A stretch of 19,088 nucleotides of DNA from JASEGV01 sp037443545 (GCA_037443545.1 JBBIOD010000028.1:1-19088), one strand, 5' to 3'; positions 1 to 8,304 are shown, counted from the stretch's first letter. A program made the numbers and translations. The notes: a model not told the origin generated them from the sequence alone.

Positions 1-568
1 ATAAATCGTAGTGTGCATAAACGAACCATGAGGACCTGTATTAATGAGGACAATATCCTTACCAATTTGCACTGCATCATACATTAAATGGCATTTCTTG
101 AGATTCCAAATTATAGATGTACACGGTGAATTCTTATGAGCTAAAACAGGAATGGTTAATTTTATTCCGATGGATTTTCGTAACTTCCTTTTCAACGACC
201 GCCTGTTGATCGTCTTAATTATGATGCTCGGACAAGTCGAATTTCACTCCGGTTTTATCTTGAGCGTTTATTTTTCCGGAACGTCGGCAAAGAAATATTT
301 TTCAAACACCGTAGGTTCAAGATTGAAGTATTTTCCGGCATTACAGAATATTTCATCCGAAATTTGCATAAACAACCCGCTCTCGGATAGATTTAATAAA
401 ACCGTTTCCACCGATTATTGCGATGTCCTGCAGAGCATTGTTCATACCATCGATAAACTAAAACACATGTCGATACGACAACAATAACAGAACACTTTGC
501 ATCTCCGATAGGTAAACGAACTATCAACAAATCCAAAAATTGAATGTCTTATTCTGTCCAAATATTTT
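1..568 (-). pseudogene. Decayed or unrecognised coding region, running off the window edge
   Basis: I do not recognise this region. It follows the TauE/SafE stop, where an ATG overlaps that stop as ATGA (start near 572) but opens only seven codons. One minus-strand frame is free of stops from about 270 down to base 1 and ends in a protein-like stretch containing the segment IGKDIVLINTGPHGSFMHT. Further upstream the same frame gives another protein-like stretch (about 260-400, containing LFMQISDEIF and EPTVFEKYFF), bounded by stops. A neighbouring frame reads better between them. This patchwork looks like a gene with several frameshifts and stops, or a poorly conserved gene whose intact part lies to the left of the window. 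The 111-codon plus-strand frame over 152-487 has no recognisable domain and I do not favour it. Strand and extent are inferences. Confidence 0.3.
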
Positions 569-1327
569 TCATAACAATAAATCCTTAATTAGTTTTAAGC
601 CGGCAATTAGTAAAACAGCCCCTAATAATTTTTGTAAGATGTCGGGTTGAAATTTAAACGCACCTAAACGTGAACCGATTTGTCCAGCCATTAATACCAC
701 AATACCGAAAATCAAAACTATATCGAAGTGGATAGGAGCGGTGAGTGATTTTGCCAATAAAGCGCTTAACGAATTCAAAATAATAAATGCCGCCGATACA
801 GCAGAGGTTTTTTTAGCATCCGCCCAACCGGTAAGCAAGAGGAACGGACTTAAAAATATTCCACCTCCGACACCTGTAATGCCCGAAAGAATTCCGATTA
901 TAAAACCAATAGGTATTCCCCAGTAAAACGCCTTGCCCGAATATTCCTGCCAACGTGTTCCGATCCGGTTTTTCACAAACAACAATCGTACTGCCGCTAA
1001 TAATAATACCGACCCTAATATGATTGAGAAAGCGAGCGATGGAACTTTTAAAAGTCCACCAACAAAAGCCGCCGGTATAGAGCTTATGATAAATGGGAGT
1101 AAAAGCTGAAACGAAAAATGTTTTGCCCGATAGTAATTTATAAAACTGCTGCCGGCTACCAAAATATTTAACACTAATACAACGGGAGCAATCTCGGAAC
1201 GGGCAACGCCAGCAAGTGCAAACAGAGCCAGATAACCCGATGCACCACCATGACCGACGCTCGAAAATAAAAACGCCATCAAAAAAAATAATGGGATTAT
1301 TTCCCACGGAATTTGTAACTCAACCAA
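569..1327 (-). CDS. TauE/SafE-family membrane permease
   Basis: This is a polytopic inner-membrane protein of the TauE/SafE family (COG0730), whose members are proposed to export sulfite, sulfonates or similar anions. Two glycine-rich signature motifs, one per half, support this: SVGHGGASG near the start and GITGVGGGIFLSP about 125 residues later. About eight hydrophobic segments surround them, as expected from the family's internal duplication. The frame stays open to a TTG at 1378, but those first codons lie in an inverted-repeat cluster and do not look like permease sequence. A second TTG at 1325-1327, behind a GGAAAG stretch, starts just before the first membrane segment and gives 252 residues, close to normal size; I prefer it. 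It is the last recognisable gene of the minus-strand run that begins with prmC. The substrate cannot be read from the sequence. Confidence 0.85.
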   Translation of the reverse strand: MVELQIPWEIIPLFFLMAFLFSSVGHGGASGYLALFALAGVARSEIAPVVLVLNILVAGSSFINYYRAKHFSFQLLLPFIISSIPAAFVGGLLKVPSLAFSIILGSVLLLAAVRLLFVKNRIGTRWQEYSGKAFYWGIPIGFIIGILSGITGVGGGIFLSPFLLLTGWADAKKTSAVSAAFIILNSLSALLAKSLTAPIHFDIVLIFGIVVLMAGQIGSRLGAFKFQPDILQKLLGAVLLIAGLKLIKDLLL

Positions 1328-1342
1328 TTCGACTTTCTTTCC

Positions 1343-1411
1343 ATTCCTAATAACTAATTGCTGATTGTTAATTACCAATTAACAATTGACGACTGTCAAA
1401 TGACAATTAGA
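1343..1411. repeat. Cluster of interleaved short inverted repeats
   Basis: About 70 bases between the beta-barrel gene and the permease consist of degenerate AATT/TTAAC/TGTCA words arranged as overlapping palindromes. One is a perfect 10-base inverted repeat with a 3-base loop (1364-1373 with 1377-1386). A second pairs TTGAC at 1386-1390 with GTCAA at 1395-1399. A third pairs TGTCA at 1394-1398 with TGACA at 1401-1405. The cluster begins within a few bases of the upstream stop codon and runs into what would be the first codons of the longest permease frame. It resembles intergenic REP-like repeats. It may form an mRNA hairpin that weakens read-through into the permease gene. Confidence 0.6.
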
Positions 1412-2086
1412 TCACCATCCTGTCCCAAAACTTATAGATATACTAAAACCACCGAAATCTTTTTTCTTCACAAATTGCAAACTTTCAATACCTGAGTTGT
1501 AGGGAATAAAGTAATAACGAATATTCACACCTAATATGTTTTTTTGTTCTGAACCGAAAAAAGCACCTAACCCGATATAACCACCAACAGTGTAGTGCGA
1601 CCTCCCATATTTCAATGATTCAAAAAATTCAATCTCATAAGGAGTCGACAATATTAAGGTCGGCCCCGCCATCGCCGAAACATAAGGACGGAAATTATCA
1701 ACTATTTCATCTTTAAAAAGTCTATATTCAGCTCCAAATAAAAGTGGAAAAACTAAAAATCTGTTTACTTTATTAGGTGTAAACAGCGTACCTATGAGAG
1801 GATTATAAACTTCCATTTCCCTTTCATCTTTCGATTCGGCTATCGATAAATTTACTTTCCCAGTAAACTCGTCAGAAAAATGATAACCATAAAAACTACC
1901 TAAGCCAAAACCATTTGTCGAAATAATTAAATCCATCCCCCAACTATTTTTTATTAAATAGGATTGAGGGTTATCGGAGAATAAATTTCCCTGCGATAGC
2001 ATCAAAGTATTAGCTTTTTGGTTTTGAGCGATACTGAATGATACGGCGAGGAATGATAATAGAATTATGTAGTGCGTTTTTTTCAT
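1412..2086 (-). CDS. Secreted outer-membrane beta-barrel protein, function unknown
   Basis: The 224-residue product starts with a clear signal peptide: MKKTH, a hydrophobic core, and a probable cut after SFSIAQ around residue 21. The rest has alternating hydrophobic and glycine/aromatic stretches (for example FGLGSFYGYHF, YTVGGYIGLGAFFGS, GVNIRYYF) separated by short charged turns. The last strand is FGGFSISISFGTGW, ending in an aromatic residue as outer-membrane barrels usually do. The size suits an 8- to 10-strand barrel like the OmpW/porin-family proteins common in Bacteroidota. No catalytic motif is visible. It starts 33 bases after the rlmI-like stop and is probably co-transcribed, though the neighbours do not point to a role. 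Confidence 0.7.
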   Translation of the reverse strand: MKKTHYIILLSFLAVSFSIAQNQKANTLMLSQGNLFSDNPQSYLIKNSWGMDLIISTNGFGLGSFYGYHFSDEFTGKVNLSIAESKDEREMEVYNPLIGTLFTPNKVNRFLVFPLLFGAEYRLFKDEIVDNFRPYVSAMAGPTLILSTPYEIEFFESLKYGRSHYTVGGYIGLGAFFGSEQKNILGVNIRYYFIPYNSGIESLQFVKKKDFGGFSISISFGTGW

Positions 2087-2119
2087 TTCAGTGATTTTTT
2101 ATAAAAATATAATTCTTTT

Positions 2120-3289
2120 TTAAAACACTTCAAATATTCCGAACTTCAGATATTTTGTTTCAGGCATAGGAGGTAAAACTGGGTGGTCGGGCGATGCACC
2201 GCGCCATTCTAATAGACGGATTTTTTTTCCGGCCTCCTTTGCACTTTTAATGATGATTTCCATAAAGAGTGCCTCGTCGATATGATGAGAACAGGAAGCA
2301 GTTGCTAATATTCCGCCGCTGTTCAATAACTGAATTGCGTTTGTATTAATTTGCTTGTACCCAAGTTTAGCAGTAATCAAGTTTTTTTTACTTTTTGCAA
2401 ATGAGGGTGGGTCGAGAATTATTACATTATAATTTTTATTTTGGTCAATTTCCTTCTGTAAAAAATCGAAAACATCGGCTTTAATGAATCCGCATCCCGA
2501 AAGATTATTCAATTTTGTAATTTGGCTCGCTCGGATGATTGCTGGCTCCGATGCGTCTATACCAGTAACCTCCGTTGCACCCGCAAAACTTGCATTGAGT
2601 GCGAAGCCGCCGTCGTTGCAAAAGCAATCCAATACTTTCGCGTTTTTTACATACCGTCTGATTGCCGAACGGTTTTCTCTCTGATCCATGAAGAAACCGG
2701 TTTTCTGTCCTTCAGATAAATCGACTTGATAAATAATTTCGTTCTCGGTGATGGTAGTAGGAGCAATTTTTCCTCGCACTACTTCTTTAATTTCTGCTAA
2801 ACCTTCTAACGATCTCAACGGCGATTCATCGCGTCGGATGATTCCTGCCGGTTTGGAAATGGATTCCAACACATCACAAATAAGTGTGATATGCTTATCC
2901 ATCCCGTAAGAGAAAGTTTGAACTGAAAAATAGTCGTTGTATTTATCGATTACCAAACCAGGCAAAAAATCGCTTTCGCCGTGGACAAGGCGAAAACTTT
3001 CAGCATTATGGAAAAGCTTTTTCCTGAGCAACCACGATTTTTCAATTCGGTTTTTATAAAACTGAAAATCGATATCTTCGTCTTGCGTTGTTAATAACCT
3101 GAATGCAATCAGTGAATTTGGATTGTAGAATCCTTTACCGAGAAATTCACCGGAATTTTTTCGCAGCTCGACAACATCGCCGGCTTGCAGGCCAGACTGA
3201 ATTTCCTGAATTTCATTACTAAAAACCCAGAGATGCCCCGCGAGGATTCGCTTGTCTTCCCCTTTTTTAAGTTTGATGATCTTTTTCAT
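2120..3289 (-). CDS. rlmI: Class I rRNA methyltransferase, RlmI-like (23S rRNA m5C)
   Basis: The protein matches the RlmI/YccW architecture: an N-terminal PUA RNA-binding domain (about residues 1-75), a linker domain, and a Rossmann SAM-methyltransferase domain. Visible motifs are GQKTGFFMDQRENR before the catalytic domain, the SAM loop LDCFCNDGGFAL, the motif IV tetrad in ILDPPSFAKSKK, and TASCSHHI near the C-terminus. E. coli RlmI methylates C1962 of 23S rRNA, and this protein is likely to make the same or a nearby modification. The frame is open to 3352, but the added residues resemble read-through. The ATG at 3289 gives MKKIIKLKKGEDKR and 389 residues, close to the E. coli length. One oddity is that the SAM loop has CND where relatives generally have YTGG-type residues. 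The gene follows comEC by 81 bases. Confidence 0.88.
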   Translation of the reverse strand: MKKIIKLKKGEDKRILAGHLWVFSNEIQEIQSGLQAGDVVELRKNSGEFLGKGFYNPNSLIAFRLLTTQDEDIDFQFYKNRIEKSWLLRKKLFHNAESFRLVHGESDFLPGLVIDKYNDYFSVQTFSYGMDKHITLICDVLESISKPAGIIRRDESPLRSLEGLAEIKEVVRGKIAPTTITENEIIYQVDLSEGQKTGFFMDQRENRSAIRRYVKNAKVLDCFCNDGGFALNASFAGATEVTGIDASEPAIIRASQITKLNNLSGCGFIKADVFDFLQKEIDQNKNYNVIILDPPSFAKSKKNLITAKLGYKQINTNAIQLLNSGGILATASCSHHIDEALFMEIIIKSAKEAGKKIRLLEWRGASPDHPVLPPMPETKYLKFGIFEVF

Positions 3290-3370
3290 AGTGCGAATAA
3301 AATAAAAATAAATCGGATTAGAAACAAAGAGAGAAGATTTGTACAATCGCAATTTTACTACTACAGCGTT

Positions 3371-5773
3371 TCACCTCCACTCCACTTCTCTCCACATCAA
3401 TCCGTTGGATTCCAAAACGATCGCTCCTTGTAAATCAGTGCGATAAACTTTTATGTTCAATCGGTTTAAATAATCCAAAACAATTTTTGAAGGATGGTTG
3501 AACTTGTTTGCATAACCCAACAAAATAACTGACACCAATGGTTTGGTTGCTTCTAAAAACTCGAAACTGTTGCTTGTCGCACTACCGTGGTGTCCGCATT
3601 TTAAAATATCAACCTGTAAAAAATCTTTATACCGATTTATTAATTTTGTTTCTGTTTCTTTCTCAGCGTCGCCCATCAATATGAGTCCCGTTTTTCCGTA
3701 AACAACTTTCAGCACAAGCGATTGGTTATTTAGGTCGTGTATATCTGTCGAATCAAAATCTTGATAGGGATGTAAAACATACATTCTGACATCCTCCGCA
3801 ACATCTATTGTTTCACCTCTTTTAATTTTTTGGTAATTTATTTTGCATGAATCTATAAGATGTTTGTATTCATTAAAAATATCTGATTTTTCGAAAGACC
3901 CCGCATCAATTATTTTATCGATTTTAAAATTACGCATCAAATAAGGAAATCCACCAAGATGGTCGTGGTGGGGATGGCTATTTATAAGAAAATCAATTTG
4001 AGAAACACCTTTCCGATTTAAAAATGGGGCGATAAACCTTTGTCCCGCATCCCGATATAATGTTTTGGCACCGCCATCGATAAGAATGGTTTTACCATTT
4101 GGGAATTCTAAAAATATAGCATCCCCTTGTCCCACATCTATGAATGTCGCTTTAATTTTAGGTTCATCTTTGAAGAATATGGGATAGTAAAGCAAAATAT
4201 TTGATGCGATTAGAAGCAAAAATATTATTCTTTTGATAATACACGCTCGTCTTAGAGTGAAAAGAAAAATAACAATTCCATAGAAAAACATTCCCGAAAC
4301 TAGCGTAAAATTTGAATGGATAAATGAATACTTCCAATTTCCGAACACAGCAACCGAATGTAATAATAAACCCGCAGCAAATTTTGTTGTCTCAGCGAAG
4401 ATTGACCCAAACCAACCTGATAGAAACGAAAACAGAGTAGTTGCAATACCTAAAGCCAAAACAATTCCGGTTAAAGGAACAACGAGTAAGTTAGCAGCTA
4501 AACCGACAATAGAAATTTTTCCAAAGTAATATGATGTAAAAGGAAGGGTCCCGATTGCCGCCGAGAAAGAAACAGCAGCAAGTCCGATTAAATATTTTGA
4601 TACATTTAACTGTCGTATTTTTTGTGGAATAAATTTTTCGATAGAAGAAATTTTTGGATAGAGTGACACTATAGAAATGACTGCTGCAAACGAGAGTTGA
4701 AACCCCGGATGAAAAAGCTGCTTGGCATCGAACAAAAGAAGGATAATGGCAGCAACTGCAAGCGAGTTGAATATATCAATTTTGCGTTCAAGTAAGAGCG
4801 AACTTAATAGAATCACACCCATTACACTCGCGCGAACAACTGACGGAGATTGCCCAGTAAGGAATACAAAGGAAGTCAAGATGAAACAGGTGGTAATAAT
4901 TTTTGGTTTTTGGGGAATACGAAGGGCATTCAATAATGATATGACGATTAGAATTATCATCCCAACATGCAAACCCGAAACCGCGAGAATGTGCATTACA
5001 CCTGAATTGATAAACGCTTCTTTGGTATCAAATGGGATTTCGCTTCTGTCTCCAATTAAAATGCCTTTTAGGAATTTCGACTCTTCGCCCCCAACGAATC
5101 TATCAAAATTATCAGCGATATTTTTTCGCAATGGATAAATGATGTAGCTTAAAAACCAGTTTCCTGTTTTTTGTTGAATCACAATATCTTCTCTCTCGAC
5201 AAGATATAAACGTGCGTAGATATCGTTGACTTCCAAATAACGTCGCATATCGAATTCCCCCGGATTCCGGGCTGTACCAGCCAATGCAAGCTGTCCTGAT
5301 AGCTCCACTCGAACACCGTATTCCAACGAATCTAAAAATTGGAAGGATATATTCTCACGCGGAATTGAAACTAATACTCCACCGAATACTTCGATTGAAT
5401 CCTTCTCTGATTTAATCTGTTCAGCTTCAATAACAAATTGAATATTATATGTTTTCTTTTGAGGTGGGTCGGTTATGATGCCTTTTATCGATTGGATGCC
5501 GGACGTTCCAACAAATTTAGATATTTGATTGTCAGGAATGAACTTACCATCGATTGTAATTTTGAAAACACCAAGAGCGAAGAGTAAACTTACTATGATA
5601 AATGTAAAAATTAATGTACTGTCCTTGTAATAATGAAGGATAAGAACTGAAAGAGTAAAAAGGAAAAACACAAATCCAAGAAGGTACCAAAACGAAAAAG
5701 AAAATTCCCAACCGATAAGAATACCGGCGATAAGAGGGATTACGAATTTTACGGCAGGTTTTGTTGAAAACAT
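3371..5773 (-). CDS. comEC: ComEC/Rec2 DNA internalisation channel
   Basis: ComEC forms the inner-membrane pore that carries single-stranded DNA into the cytoplasm during natural transformation. The 800-residue product has the full three-part layout. The N-terminal membrane/OB part (about 1-200) includes the TARNPGEFD motif. The competence membrane domain (about 230-510) includes ILIGDRSEIP and ILAVSGLHVGM at 262-272. The C-terminal metallo-beta-lactamase domain (about 540-800) has DVGQGDA, HPHHDH at 600-605, GDAEKE at 701-706 and GHHGS at 727-731. The metal-binding set HxHxDH is complete, so the domain could be an active nuclease. Length is normal and there is no frameshift. It starts 35 bases after the phosphomutase-like gene. 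Other competence genes are not in the window. Confidence 0.95.
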   Translation of the reverse strand: MFSTKPAVKFVIPLIAGILIGWEFSFSFWYLLGFVFFLFTLSVLILHYYKDSTLIFTFIIVSLLFALGVFKITIDGKFIPDNQISKFVGTSGIQSIKGIITDPPQKKTYNIQFVIEAEQIKSEKDSIEVFGGVLVSIPRENISFQFLDSLEYGVRVELSGQLALAGTARNPGEFDMRRYLEVNDIYARLYLVEREDIVIQQKTGNWFLSYIIYPLRKNIADNFDRFVGGEESKFLKGILIGDRSEIPFDTKEAFINSGVMHILAVSGLHVGMIILIVISLLNALRIPQKPKIITTCFILTSFVFLTGQSPSVVRASVMGVILLSSLLLERKIDIFNSLAVAAIILLLFDAKQLFHPGFQLSFAAVISIVSLYPKISSIEKFIPQKIRQLNVSKYLIGLAAVSFSAAIGTLPFTSYYFGKISIVGLAANLLVVPLTGIVLALGIATTLFSFLSGWFGSIFAETTKFAAGLLLHSVAVFGNWKYSFIHSNFTLVSGMFFYGIVIFLFTLRRACIIKRIIFLLLIASNILLYYPIFFKDEPKIKATFIDVGQGDAIFLEFPNGKTILIDGGAKTLYRDAGQRFIAPFLNRKGVSQIDFLINSHPHHDHLGGFPYLMRNFKIDKIIDAGSFEKSDIFNEYKHLIDSCKINYQKIKRGETIDVAEDVRMYVLHPYQDFDSTDIHDLNNQSLVLKVVYGKTGLILMGDAEKETETKLINRYKDFLQVDILKCGHHGSATSNSFEFLEATKPLVSVILLGYANKFNHPSKIVLDYLNRLNIKVYRTDLQGAIVLESNGLMWREVEWR

Positions 5774-5808
5774 AATTTATATCTTTATTCATAAATTGAA
5801 TGATGAAC

Positions 5809-6720
5809 TTAATACAAACTGACGATTGCCGGCGCAACATTAGCAATGCTTTTCAACTTTCCGGCAAAATGCGCTGCTTCTTTGCCATAGACTATGAAAG
5901 GTACTGGATTTCGTGTATGTGTTTTTACTGATAAATCTTCAAAGTTACCGTGGTCGCTCGTGATAATCATGGTCAACTGCTTTTTATCAAATGCCTCAAT
6001 CACACCTGATAATAATTCATCTATCTTAGTCATCTCATTTTTGGCTTTTTCCATAGACTGACTATGGCCGGCATGGTCTGTATAAAAGTATTCGTAAAAT
6101 ACAAAATCATATTTTTCTAAAAATTTTACTAAGCGGTGGCCTGCTTTTGGGGGAGAAAGGATTGGAATCACAGGAAAGCCGAGGGCATTCCATTTCTCAC
6201 CCGTTATATCGGCTGAGAGTGCCTCGCCCGCTTGCAACCTCTTGAAATCATTCAATTTATAGCCCATCATTTCCCAAGCAAGCGTTGTTGCAGTGCGACG
6301 TGTTGGATGCGTTGCAACATATTCAAAGTAACGTGGCGGATAAGCGTTTACATAAAAAATATTTTTCCGTTTTTGATGGAGTAACTTATAAATATTTTTT
6401 TTCTCTAATATATTTCGGAGGGTCGAATAAGGATAAGGACCGAAATGTTTCCCAACAAATTTTGGAGCATTCATTCCGCATAACAAAGCAGTTTGCCCGG
6501 TGCCGCTTTGTGGCAACCCTTCGATACCAAGCGTTGCATTTATAGGTGAATAAAACGTTGAATCAGAAAAACAACTTTTAAGCTGCAAGTGTGGTATGTT
6601 TCCATCCAACAATTTTTCCACAGATGGAATATTGGAGGCATAAAACGGATTTCGAGATTCATCCTTGTTACCCACTCCAACCCCATCAAAAAATAACACC
6701 AGTATTTTTGGAGTTTTCAT
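5809..6720 (-). CDS. Alkaline-phosphatase-superfamily metalloenzyme, phosphoglycerate-mutase-like
   Basis: This 303-residue protein carries the metal-binding motifs of the phosphomutase branch of the alkaline phosphatase superfamily (PF01676): LFFDGVGVG with Asp12, PQSGTGQTALLCG at 70-82 holding the expected nucleophile, YTDHAGHS with D215/H216/H219, TSDHGN at 254-259, and H268 in KTHTRNPVP. It is much shorter than 2,3-bisphosphoglycerate-independent phosphoglycerate mutase (about 510) or phosphopentomutase (about 400). Only a small insertion lies between the nucleophile loop and the DHAGH motif, where the mutases carry a cap or transferase domain. It may therefore be a hydrolase acting on a phosphomonoester rather than a true mutase. 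The substrate is unknown. It starts 1 base after dtd and is surely co-transcribed. Confidence 0.8.
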   Translation of the reverse strand: MKTPKILVLFFDGVGVGNKDESRNPFYASNIPSVEKLLDGNIPHLQLKSCFSDSTFYSPINATLGIEGLPQSGTGQTALLCGMNAPKFVGKHFGPYPYSTLRNILEKKNIYKLLHQKRKNIFYVNAYPPRYFEYVATHPTRRTATTLAWEMMGYKLNDFKRLQAGEALSADITGEKWNALGFPVIPILSPPKAGHRLVKFLEKYDFVFYEYFYTDHAGHSQSMEKAKNEMTKIDELLSGVIEAFDKKQLTMIITSDHGNFEDLSVKTHTRNPVPFIVYGKEAAHFAGKLKSIANVAPAIVSLY

Positions 6721-6721
6721 T

Positions 6722-7183
6722 TCAGTTACCGTTCTTAGGTTTTGATTGTAGCATGATTGTTACCGGGCCATCGTTGACTAAAGCTACATCCATCATAGCA
6801 CGAAAAACACCTGTCGCTACTTTTTTTGGACCGAGTAATACGCGCATTTGTTGTACAAATAACTCATACAATCTTTCACCTTTCTCAAGCGAAGCTGCCT
6901 CAGAAAAACTTGGTCGGTTCCCCCGCCGCGTGTCGGCGTAAAGCGTAAACTGAGAAACTACAAGCGCACTACCACGGATGTCCTGAATCGATAAATTCAT
7001 TTTCTCATTACTATCCTCGAAAATTCTTACGTTGGCACATTTCTCGGCTAAATATTTTGCATCGGATTCATCGTCGTTACCGGACACGCCGATGAATATA
7101 AGCAATCCTTTGTCAATCTGTCCGGTAATTTTACGATTTACAGAAACACTCGCTTGGCTGACACGTTGGACTAATGCACGCAT
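6722..7183 (-). CDS. dtd: D-aminoacyl-tRNA deacylase
   Basis: DTD removes D-amino acids (and glycine mischarged on tRNA-Ala) from tRNA in the cytoplasm. The 153-residue product is the usual length and aligns from its first residue: MRALVQRVSQASV at the start, the substrate-pocket motif SQFTLYAD at 77-84, GNRPSF at 88-93, and the Gly-cisPro motif NDGPVT at 137-142. The family more often has SQFTLYG, so the A-D after the tyrosine is a small variation. It starts 2 bases after the prmC stop and ends 1 base before the phosphomutase-like start, which implies a shared transcript and possible translational coupling of the three genes. Confidence 0.96.
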   Translation of the reverse strand: MRALVQRVSQASVSVNRKITGQIDKGLLIFIGVSGNDDESDAKYLAEKCANVRIFEDSNEKMNLSIQDIRGSALVVSQFTLYADTRRGNRPSFSEAASLEKGERLYELFVQQMRVLLGPKKVATGVFRAMMDVALVNDGPVTIMLQSKPKNGN

Positions 7184-7185
7184 AC

Positions 7186-8061
7186 TTATTTAATCCATTT
7201 GGCTTTAATCACTCTATCATTATTGCCGTAATCTTTTATTGTTTCGCTTTTATAATAACCGAAGTCAGTACAAATTTTGGTTACTTCTGTACTTTGGTTG
7301 TAGGCAATTTCCAGAAACAACCAGCCTTTTTCTTTGAAAATGTTTCGTGCAACATCTGCTATTCGCCTGTGATAGGTTAAGCCATCGCTGTCGTCGGTCG
7401 TTGCAGAGTGTGGTTCATAAAAACGTACTTCTTCCTGAATTCCTAAAAATTCGCTTCTCGAAATATAGGGCGGATTAGAAACTATTACATCGTACTTAGG
7501 AAGCCCGGAAACATCGTCGAAAACATTCAGCTGCTTTAAATCGATTCTATCGGAAACTCCATTGGCATGAACATTAGTTTTCGCCACTTCGATTGCCGGT
7601 CGGCTTGCATCAATACCTGTAACATTTGCAGCAGGAATAAATTTTGCAAGGCTTACTGCAATGTTTCCGCTCCCAACACCAATATCGAGAATATCTAAGC
7701 GGTTTGGATAATTCTTACAAGTGTTGATTACTGCCTCTACTAATATTTCAGTTTCGGGACGTGGGATTAAAACACGTTTATCAACTTTGAACTTCAGTCC
7801 CATAAACTCAGCCTCACCAATTATGTATTGCAAAGGCTCGCGATTTAAACGTCGCTTAAATAAAGCTTTGAATGAGTTTAATTCCGACTGGCGCAGCGGT
7901 TTATCATAATGCAAATATAAATCAATTCGATTTTTATAATTAAGCGCGTAGCAAATCAGTAACTCAGCATTCAACCGTGCATCATCGATGCCTTTTTCCT
8001 TCTGATAATTTGCCGACCAGTCCACTAATTTTTTTATTGTCCAAATATTTTCGCTACTCAT
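7186..8061 (-). CDS. prmC: Peptide chain release factor N5-glutamine methyltransferase
   Basis: PrmC methylates the GGQ glutamine of release factors RF1 and RF2 using SAM. The sequence shows the helical N-terminal domain that binds the release factor and includes the conserved REPLQYIIG stretch. The PRPETE motif follows. The SAM loop is LDIGVGSGNIAV, and the catalytic signature SNPPYIS has Asn-Pro-Pro-Tyr at residues 196-199 from the chosen start. The frame is open to 8133, but the first 24 codons are unlike the family. The ATG at 8061 gives 291 residues, close to the usual 275-290. No clear ribosome binding site precedes it. It is the first gene of the minus-strand run that includes dtd and comEC. 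Confidence 0.93.
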   Translation of the reverse strand: MSSENIWTIKKLVDWSANYQKEKGIDDARLNAELLICYALNYKNRIDLYLHYDKPLRQSELNSFKALFKRRLNREPLQYIIGEAEFMGLKFKVDKRVLIPRPETEILVEAVINTCKNYPNRLDILDIGVGSGNIAVSLAKFIPAANVTGIDASRPAIEVAKTNVHANGVSDRIDLKQLNVFDDVSGLPKYDVIVSNPPYISRSEFLGIQEEVRFYEPHSATTDDSDGLTYHRRIADVARNIFKEKGWLFLEIAYNQSTEVTKICTDFGYYKSETIKDYGNNDRVIKAKWIK

Positions 8062-8166
8062 AATGATGGAAGAGAAATAAAAAAGCTCAAACTCAGCCTG
8101 TTGTGTGTATCTACTATACGTTTGTGATTGCATTGATAACGAATGCCAGTGTCAAAAAGTAGCACT

Positions 8167-8304
8167 TTAGAAACTGCACTTCTGATTCCAACCACCATCG
8201 AACCTCATTGTTTTTGTCCCTTTATCATTATCATCCTGACTTGCAGATGAGAAATAATAACCGGGGAAAATGAGCATAAACAGAATGAGTGATTTCCTTA
8301 TCAG
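8167..8304 (-). CDS. Possible very small secreted peptide or gene remnant
   Basis: Between prmC and the activase gene, an AAAGGAG sequence (8313-8319), one of the best Shine-Dalgarno matches in the window, stands 8 bases before a CTG at 8302-8304. This opens a 45-codon frame ending at TAA 8167-8169. The peptide begins IRKSLILFMLIFPGYYFSSA, a good signal peptide with basic start, hydrophobic core and small residues before a cut, and continues with a short polar tail rich in D, N and K that ends WNQKCSF. There is no ATG at the start; TTG at 8320-8322 is in frame but overlaps the ribosome site. It could be a small exported peptide, or the 5' end of a secreted-protein gene that has lost the rest. 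I do not recognise a family. Confidence 0.3.
   Translation of the reverse strand: MIRKSLILFMLIFPGYYFSSASQDDNDKGTKTMRFDGGWNQKCSF

Noticed and set aside
152..487. 111-codon plus-strand frame
   Set aside because: It has no recognisable domain, and the opposite strand reads more like decayed protein. The frame may be open by chance.
813..1307. 164-codon minus-strand frame inside the permease gene
   Set aside because: It overlaps the clear TauE/SafE reading frame, and its composition (many W, C, R) is typical of a shadow frame.
1331..1341. An ATG near 1337 preceded by AGGA, upstream of the permease
   Set aside because: It is out of frame with the permease and stops after about 16 codons, so it cannot be the start without a frameshift.
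3290..3370. Possible small RNA or tRNA in the 81-base gap between comEC and rlmI
   Set aside because: No cloverleaf or stable hairpin is visible; it appears to be a plain AT-rich spacer.
4722..5138. 138-codon plus-strand frame antisense to comEC
   Set aside because: comEC is intact and fully motif-supported across this stretch; the antisense frame shows no domain.
6591..6941. 116-codon plus-strand frame across the dtd/phosphomutase junction
   Set aside because: It is antisense to two well-supported genes and has no protein-like features.
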